Part shown: positions 6,430-11,582 of the stretch, one piece after another
How the letters are laid out: each line of letters starts with the position of its first letter
Numbering within the stretch: position 1 is the stretch's first letter
Source of the DNA: CALARM01 sp040217695
GTDB lineage: Bacteria; Vulcanimicrobiota; SpSt-956; JAKJGF01
NCBI GenBank assembly: GCA_040217695.1
Contig: JBEHWO010000211.1
Location: 1 to 11,582, forward strand
Direction of reading: 5' to 3'
Length of the DNA stretch: 11,582 nt
Notes under the pieces: model-generated
The model's input: only the letters and a program-made list of their open reading frames with translations
What the model was told of the DNA's origin: nothing
The model's database searches: none
Made by a program: the position numbers and the translations under genes

Positions 6430-7896
6430 ATGATGATAAATAAAAATATTGTAAATAAGGATCAATACCTTATAGCAGATGCAAACCGTTATAGTTTCAA
6501 GGCAGGGGAGACCATGGCCTCATCACAGCAGGCGTCTGCAAAAAAGCTTGATCCTGAGAGTTTAAACAAGCACCTTGGAGAGACTCATAAATTTTTTGCA
6601 CCATGTAAAGAATTTACCCCTGTAGCACTCAAGGAAGATGAAAATGGTTTCTCTGCCGGAAAAGAAACTACCCGAACTGACGGAGGGCAGGAGGCAGGGA
6701 ATATAGAGAATCCTGTTACCCGGGAAAAAACAGAGGAGGAAATTTCAGAAAAAGAATCCGTAACAGAACAGAAAACAGGGAAGATTGAGAGTTTTGCTCC
6801 TGAAGTATCAAAATCTCCCCTTGTGTCAGTAGCAGAACAGGCCTATGAACAATACTCTCAGGAACTTGAACCTGTAAAGGGCCAGATGAGAGATATCTTT
6901 GGTTCTTACGGAGAAATTCAGGCAAGAGCAAAAAATCCTGTGTCTGCTGCAAACAGACTTCAGAGGGTTCTGGATAACGGCTGGGCAGGTGAAATATCGA
7001 CTCCGCAGCAGGCTCTGTCCAATCTATGGGATGCTATCGGCTCAAGGGTTGTACTTAAAGATACGTCTCCTGCAGGCATACAGAATACAGTTGATTCCAT
7101 GTCAGATGCCATAAGGACAGGAAAGCTTGAAATAACAAGTCTGAACAATCTGAGAGGCCCCGGCGGGGTACCTTATTTTTCACCGAAACAGTTAAAACAG
7201 ATATATCAGGCTGATTACGAAAGACGGCAGTCCCTGAAAGCAGAAGGAAAAGAAGCCGGTAAACCGATAGCTATCGGAGGAGCATGGTTTCAGGTAGACG
7301 GAGAGACTGTTGGAAAGTTAAAAGGTGAAATCTCTGATGAGAAATTGAAATCTCTCGGAACCATTATGGATAGCAAACTTCCGCAGGAAGAAATAATTAA
7401 GAAATTAACAGATATGAAATTCAGTGATTCCGAAATAGAAAAAATTCTTTATCATGCTCCTATGGGTGATACAGACAGATCTGCAGGATCTCCTTTTACC
7501 TCCGTATGTGCCTATGTTAAACACAATAACGGTGTTACGGGAGAGTTGCAGATTATAGGAGCTTCAGTGTTGAAGATTGCCAATGCAGAACATCTTCCTT
7601 ATGATGCAATGATAAAAAAGGATCTCTACAGAGAACTGTCACCGGAAGGCAAGGTAAAAATAGAACCATATTTTAAACCTTTTGAAGAAGCTATGTCAGA
7701 GCTTACTGAACATCAGAAAAAAGAATATAATGAATATTTAAACCAGTGTTATATTTATGCAAGAAATCTGGAACTTGGTATAGTAACAGATTACCCGCAG
7801 GTGCCGGCAGGTTTAAATCAAAATCTGAGTATGCAAAATATCCTTCATATTCATGATGTATATTCGAAGGTAAAAAAGCAGTATCCCAAGGAGTAA
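6430..7896 (+). CDS. Divergent RelA/SpoT synthetase-like domain protein with long hydrophilic N-terminus
   Basis: In the 488-residue protein, residues 1-130 are hydrophilic and Glu/Lys/Thr-rich, probably disordered, with no signal peptide. From about 135 the pattern fits a RelA/SpoT nucleotidyl (pyrophosphokinase) fold. R166, K168, S172 and R176 keep the spacing of the ATP-binding R-x-K-x3-S-x3-K motif of Rel enzymes (last Lys is Arg). WDAIGSRVV (200-208) corresponds to the Mg-binding D-x-x-G/A-x-R segment. PFTSVCAYV (355-363) matches the GYxSxH strand, with Phe356 for the guanine-stacking Tyr and Cys360 for the His. GELQI (371-375) matches ExQIR, followed by NAEHLPYD like the AExxH stretch. 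The distance from D201 to F356 is about 155 residues, against roughly 45 in Rel enzymes, implying an insertion of about 110. Known relatives make (p)ppGpp, (p)ppApp or pyrophosphorylate tRNA. Activity here is unproven because several residues differ. It is the first gene of a three-gene unit. Confidence 0.58.
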   Translation: MMINKNIVNKDQYLIADANRYSFKAGETMASSQQASAKKLDPESLNKHLGETHKFFAPCKEFTPVALKEDENGFSAGKETTRTDGGQEAGNIENPVTREKTEEEISEKESVTEQKTGKIESFAPEVSKSPLVSVAEQAYEQYSQELEPVKGQMRDIFGSYGEIQARAKNPVSAANRLQRVLDNGWAGEISTPQQALSNLWDAIGSRVVLKDTSPAGIQNTVDSMSDAIRTGKLEITSLNNLRGPGGVPYFSPKQLKQIYQADYERRQSLKAEGKEAGKPIAIGGAWFQVDGETVGKLKGEISDEKLKSLGTIMDSKLPQEEIIKKLTDMKFSDSEIEKILYHAPMGDTDRSAGSPFTSVCAYVKHNNGVTGELQIIGASVLKIANAEHLPYDAMIKKDLYRELSPEGKVKIEPYFKPFEEAMSELTEHQKKEYNEYLNQCYIYARNLELGIVTDYPQVPAGLNQNLSMQNILHIHDVYSKVKKQYPKE

Positions 7897-7903
7897 TATT
7901 ATT

Positions 7904-8275
7904 ATGAAAAAAAATGTGGAACATTTTAATGAATCTATTAAACATATGCTGTCTTATCTCGGTGAAGAATTGGAAAAACAGAATGAACCGCGGGAAATCA
8001 GAGTAACTATAAAAGACTTCTGCCCTGATTACAGAGAAAATGTTTTATTTACTGTCACGTCTTTACCGGGTAATGATGATAGAGCTTTTAATATAGAAGT
8101 TTCTACCGGGACAGGTCAGAGTGATTCTTCACAGTTTTACAGCAATACTCATAAGGAAATGTTGAAATTTTTTAAAGATCCTTCCAATGCGGGGAATATT
8201 ATAGAAAAAGTAAGGAATATGGGAATGTATCTTTTAATAGAAGAAGACAGACGTTCCGAAAATGACTGGGAATAA
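7904..8275 (+). CDS. Small unrecognised protein coupled to the RelA/SpoT-like gene
   Basis: I do not recognise this 123-residue hydrophilic, rather acidic protein. Visible are an N-terminal amphipathic helix (about 5-27), probable beta strands around 31-37, 46-53 and 61-67, a Gly/Ser-rich turn (68-77) and a C-terminal helical part ending in an acidic tail. It has no signal peptide or membrane segment. Its ribosome binding site AAGGAG (7888-7893) is the last two sense codons of the upstream gene, and its ATG is 7 nt past that stop, so translation is very likely coupled. Size, charge and position suit an antitoxin, immunity protein or chaperone for the upstream product, but no motif proves it. 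It is probably a real gene, given the start signals and the tight packing. Confidence 0.7.
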   Translation: MKKNVEHFNESIKHMLSYLGEELEKQNEPREIRVTIKDFCPDYRENVLFTVTSLPGNDDRAFNIEVSTGTGQSDSSQFYSNTHKEMLKFFKDPSNAGNIIEKVRNMGMYLLIEEDRRSENDWE

Positions 8276-8325
8276 GGTAATATGGGAGATTCTTTTAATT
8301 ATTATAATCGGGGGGAGTAACAGGT

Positions 8326-9957
8326 ATGAATATTAATAGAATAGATTATAAGAAACCGTTATATAATACATCATCGGATAAACACATGAAAGAAGAAGAC
8401 ATACAGTTACATGGTAAAGATACTGTTATATTATCAGGTTCTGTTCCTGTCACCCTTGATTTTGCCGGTAAATCTGTAGAGAAAAAGATAGCCTGTGACA
8501 TGTCCGATAAAGAGATCACTTTACATATGAAGCATACGAACGATGTTCATGGTAATATGCCTTCTGTTGCCGCCATGATTAAACCTGATGAATTCTGGGT
8601 TGATGCAGGTGATGCCTGGCAGGACTATACATTTCATTCCATAGTTTCAGGAGGCATGGAAGAAGCAGAGCTTATGAATTTAAGAGGCTGTGACATTGCA
8701 GTTCCCGGTAATCATCTTTATGATGACGGAGGAGTTTCTTCTGCAGAGAAAATTATGGAAAATTCTGATTTTCCGTATATTTCTTCCAATATAAAAGGTA
8801 TGGCTCCCTATGTTATAGCAGAAGTTGAAGGTATAAAACTTGCTTTTATAGGAACGAGAACGCCAAGGAAGAGATTTGGTATGGTAGATCCCAGTCTGGT
8901 AAAGGATCTGGATATTACAGACCCGGTAGAAGCATTGAGGAAATCTGTAGATGAAGTCAGGTCGAAGGGTATTAAAAATGTTATAGTTATTTCTCATTTA
9001 GGTCTTGAACCTACGGAAGAACATAAAGATATTATTTCAGATAAAGAGGTTGCGCAGAAGATACCGGGAATAGATCTGATTATAGGAGGGCATACTCATA
9101 CCCCTACAAAAGATAATGTTACCGTCAACGGAACCAGAATAGTTCAGGCAGGCCCGGGAGGTCATGGCGACCCCGGAACAGATGAACTTTATATAGGCGA
9201 TCTTTCCATGACTTTCGACAGAAATACCGGAAAAATAACCTCTATAAATCATAATCTTTTATCTGTTGATAGAGATAGTATTTCAGATAAAGATGTAAAT
9301 GATATTCACAGCAAATATGTAGAGGAAGAAAAAAGAATCCTGCAGGAAAAGCTGGGTATTGCTGAAGGTGATTTGACTCATGAAATTAAAACACCTGTAG
9401 ATTCAAGCCTTGGTAATTTGATAACAGATGCCATGAGAAGAGAAACAGGTGCTGATATAGCTATGATGGACAGTAATTTTTTCTTTGAAGACGGACATGA
9501 TATGAAACCCAATCTATTGCCTGAAGGTGAAATTACTATGAAAAACCTTACAGAAGTTTCGCCATGGATTGGAAGTTCTCAGGATACAAGGGTTGAAACC
9601 TGGCCTGTAAAGGGTGAGGACATAAAAAAACTTCTGGAAGACGGAGTCACCAGGTTACTGGGCCCCAAAAAACATCATGGATTATTTCAGGTTTCCGGTC
9701 TGTCTATGTCATACGATCCGGCAGAGCACGAAGGTGCCAGGGTTAAACAGGTAATGGTAGGAGATAAACCTCTTGATATGAATAAAAATTATAATCTTAC
9801 CACCAGTTTTTATGTTGGAAACTGGAACAGTATTTTCTCGGGACGTGATGAAAATACTGTCACTGACGGAAGGAAATTAAGGGCTATTGTAGCAGATTAT
9901 ATAAAGGATGAGGCTTCTATCAGTCCCGTACAGGACGGAAGAATAAAGATTTTGTAG
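8326..9957 (+). CDS. Calcineurin-like metallophosphatase/5'-nucleotidase, no signal peptide
   Basis: The 543-residue protein has the two-domain architecture of UshA/YfkN-type 5'-nucleotidases. The metal site is complete: D73 and H75 in HTNDVHGN, D96 in DAGD, N129-H130 in GNH, H224 in SHLG, H256 and H258 in GGHTHT. The C-terminal nucleotide-binding domain is recognisable from SSLGNLITDAMRRETGADIA (360-379) to the end. Relatives hydrolyse nucleoside mono-, di- or cyclic phosphates, usually outside the membrane. Two things differ. There is no signal peptide; a polar extension of about 65 residues precedes the catalytic domain. The canonical GGIR loop, whose Arg helps hold the substrate, is replaced by SNFFFEDG (383-390), so the substrate may be unusual. 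GGGGAG about 9 nt upstream supports the start. It follows the small orphan gene by 50 bp and is probably in the same transcript. Confidence 0.87.
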   Translation: MNINRIDYKKPLYNTSSDKHMKEEDIQLHGKDTVILSGSVPVTLDFAGKSVEKKIACDMSDKEITLHMKHTNDVHGNMPSVAAMIKPDEFWVDAGDAWQDYTFHSIVSGGMEEAELMNLRGCDIAVPGNHLYDDGGVSSAEKIMENSDFPYISSNIKGMAPYVIAEVEGIKLAFIGTRTPRKRFGMVDPSLVKDLDITDPVEALRKSVDEVRSKGIKNVIVISHLGLEPTEEHKDIISDKEVAQKIPGIDLIIGGHTHTPTKDNVTVNGTRIVQAGPGGHGDPGTDELYIGDLSMTFDRNTGKITSINHNLLSVDRDSISDKDVNDIHSKYVEEEKRILQEKLGIAEGDLTHEIKTPVDSSLGNLITDAMRRETGADIAMMDSNFFFEDGHDMKPNLLPEGEITMKNLTEVSPWIGSSQDTRVETWPVKGEDIKKLLEDGVTRLLGPKKHHGLFQVSGLSMSYDPAEHEGARVKQVMVGDKPLDMNKNYNLTTSFYVGNWNSIFSGRDENTVTDGRKLRAIVADYIKDEASISPVQDGRIKIL

Positions 9958-10037
9958 ATAATTTAAGTTATTTTACCACAGAATCTGCTGCTGTCATGCC
10001 TTCTATGATGTTCACCTTCTGAAATGCTCATGAAAAA

Positions 10038-11582
10038 TTAATAATTCTTTTTTTCTATATAAATAGTACCGGTACTATCCGGTTTTTTAACCGGTTTTTT
10101 ATCAGGTCCGGTCGTAGGTTCTGCAGGACATGCAGTAGGGGTAGGCGGAAGGATTGGATCTCTGATAGTAACTCTTGTACCTATATTTACATAATCATAG
10201 AGCTCTTCCACATCCGGTATGGCCATCCTTACACATCCATGAGATACATTCATACCTACAGTTTCAGGGTAATTTGTTCCATGTATACCTACGAGTGAGG
10301 AATTCAATTCAATCCATCTTGTACCCAGAGGATTATCCGGGCCCGGTTCAGTCAGTTCGGCTTCTTTTGCCCATAGAGAATCCGGCGGGATCCAGGTAGG
10401 ATCTTTTACTTTATTGGTTATAATAAATTCTCCCGTAGGTGTCGGATATTCAGGACTGCCACAGGCGATGAGATAGTTCTTTACTACTTTCCCGTCTAAC
10501 ACAAGTGCTAAATTAAACTGTGCAAGATCTATAATTATAGAATAAGACAGTTTATCTATAGTTGAAGGACCTACTACACCGTCAGGCTCAAGACCATTTT
10601 TACCCTGGAATTTTTTTACGGCTTCAAGTGTTTTTTGATCAAATGTTCCTTTTATATCATTTTCTCCGAGATAATTATGTAGAACCAGCATCCTCTGAAG
10701 ATCCTTTACATCCTGTCCTATTGCTCCGAGTATCTGTGTCCTCTGACCGTAATTTTCAGAACTGTCTACAGTAAAAGACCATTTTTTCAGGTCCTTTAAT
10801 CCTACAGCATTTTCTACTTCAACTTCTATATTATGAGTGCCTTCAACAAGCTTTTCCGGTTTATACTTTATTATAGAAGAATTTACCAGTTCTGCGGAAA
10901 CCGGTTTGCCGTTTATTTTCATGTCTATCTTATTTATTTTACTATCTTCAGATACTGTTACGGATATAAGTGGATCAACTTCTTTAACTATGTTACCGTC
11001 AGGCGGAAAAGGAGAAGATAATTTCGGAGCAGTGCTGTCAAAAAAAGCTTTTATTTGATAGCTTGATTTATTGCCTGCTCTGTCAGTAGAAGTTATGCGA
11101 AAAATATTTTTTCCCTCTTTTAATATAAAATCCTTCTGAAAATCTCCTGTATCATCGGTTTTTATATCAAAAATTTTCCCGTCTTTATCTATTTTGACCT
11201 TTGAAATTACTTCTGTTTTCCCTTTTATAATAAAGGATTTATTGGTTGTGTATACTTCTTTTTTTCCCGGTAAAGATATTGATATTACCGGAAAGGATGT
11301 ATCTACCGAAAATGTCCACCTTTTTTTTATATTCCATATTGCCATTTTCGGATGATATACAATCTCTATTTCATGGTTGCCTTCAGATAGATATTCTGCC
11401 GGAAGAATAATCCTGTCTTTAGAGGCAGAGATTTTTTTTGTAACATCATGTCCGTCCATAGTTACTTTTTTTATATAGGACATACTGGAAGAATACTGAA
11501 AAGATATTTCAGAATTCGAACTGGTCAGAAGTTCTCCCGGTTCCGGTTTGAAATGTGACGGAGCTGAGATGTATATGGATAT
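10038..11582 (-). CDS. L,D-transpeptidase (YkuD) with Ig-like repeats and PG-binding domain, 5' end off window
   Basis: The frame is open from the window end down to the stop at 10040-10038, giving 514 visible residues. An ATG at 11483-11481 is internal: the 33 codons before it have no stop and supply the front of an Ig-like domain (FKPEPGE...). In order, numbering from the edge, come three Ig-like repeats (about 20-93, 98-183, 185-273) ending in WTFSVD/WSFTVD-like strands; a peptidoglycan-binding helical domain with DVKDLQRML, GTFDQKTLEAVKKFQ and DGVVGPST (about 283-345); a YkuD catalytic domain with His434 in IHGTN and SHGCVRM containing catalytic Cys450 (about 348-475); and a Pro/Thr/Lys-rich tail. 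The enzyme would form 3-3 cross-links in peptidoglycan or anchor proteins to it, outside the membrane. Signal peptide and total length cannot be seen. Active-site residues are intact. Confidence 0.92.
   Translation of the reverse strand: MSIYISAPSHFKPEPGELLTSSNSEISFQYSSSMSYIKKVTMDGHDVTKKISASKDRIILPAEYLSEGNHEIEIVYHPKMAIWNIKKRWTFSVDTSFPVISISLPGKKEVYTTNKSFIIKGKTEVISKVKIDKDGKIFDIKTDDTGDFQKDFILKEGKNIFRITSTDRAGNKSSYQIKAFFDSTAPKLSSPFPPDGNIVKEVDPLISVTVSEDSKINKIDMKINGKPVSAELVNSSIIKYKPEKLVEGTHNIEVEVENAVGLKDLKKWSFTVDSSENYGQRTQILGAIGQDVKDLQRMLVLHNYLGENDIKGTFDQKTLEAVKKFQGKNGLEPDGVVGPSTIDKLSYSIIIDLAQFNLALVLDGKVVKNYLIACGSPEYPTPTGEFIITNKVKDPTWIPPDSLWAKEAELTEPGPDNPLGTRWIELNSSLVGIHGTNYPETVGMNVSHGCVRMAIPDVEELYDYVNIGTRVTIRDPILPPTPTACPAEPTTGPDKKPVKKPDSTGTIYIEKKNY

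Noticed and set aside
8303..8308. TATAAT as a separate promoter for the nucleotidase gene
   Set aside because: It is only 17 bp from the ATG and has no -35 at suitable spacing; it overlaps where the ribosome binding site must be used.
8680..8997. 105-codon minus-strand frame inside the nucleotidase gene
   Set aside because: Antisense shadow of a well-supported metallophosphatase; no ribosome binding site or recognisable domain.
9958..10037. Terminator between the convergent nucleotidase and L,D-transpeptidase genes
   Set aside because: I found no stem of more than a few base pairs followed by a T run in either direction.

Overview
The window is AT-rich bacterial DNA (judged by eye) with dense, short-spaced genes, Shine-Dalgarno sites of the AAGGAG type and sigma70-like promoters. 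Nothing in it fixes the species. The inverted repeat at 3025-3110 and the heptamer arrays are of a kind scattered through many environmental and uncultivated bacterial genomes. A peptidoglycan L,D-transpeptidase shows a walled bacterium. I would not name a phylum with confidence.

Layout, left to right. A partial minus-strand gene with a Cys-rich N-terminus (1-97) is followed by a leader carrying a 7-bp repeat array and a good promoter. Next comes a MetX-like alpha/beta-hydrolase acyltransferase on the plus strand (320-1432). It converges, across a hairpin made of heptamer repeats, on a minus-strand aromatic-L-amino-acid decarboxylase-type PLP enzyme (1500-2942). The 243-bp gap at 2943-3184 holds a large imperfect inverted repeat and another heptamer array. 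Then comes a tight minus-strand operon, transcribed from about 6100 leftward: APC amino-acid permease (4608-6053), a small cupin (4352-4618, overlapping the permease) and an SAM-dependent DNA methyltransferase-like protein (3185-4345). The permease and the decarboxylase could form an amino-acid uptake/decarboxylation pair, but they are not contiguous and this is inference.

The divergent region 6054-6429 carries promoters on both strands, two ~20-bp direct repeats 25 bp apart, and a palindrome built from the same heptamer. To its right is the most unusual part of the window, a plus-strand three-gene unit. The first gene (6430-7896) encodes a protein with a long hydrophilic N-terminus and what I read as a highly divergent RelA/SpoT-type (p)ppGpp synthetase-like domain. 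The second (7904-8275) encodes an unrecognised small protein and is probably translationally coupled to the first. The third (8326-9957) encodes a calcineurin-like metallophosphatase/5'-nucleotidase with no signal peptide and an altered substrate pocket. A nucleotide pyrophosphokinase-like protein, a small orphan and a nucleotidase together look like an undescribed nucleotide-signalling, toxin/antidote or effector module. That functional reading is a hypothesis.

The right edge is a minus-strand cell-wall protein with Ig-like repeats, a peptidoglycan-binding domain and a YkuD L,D-transpeptidase domain. Its reading frame stays open through the end of the window, so its true N-terminus lies outside.
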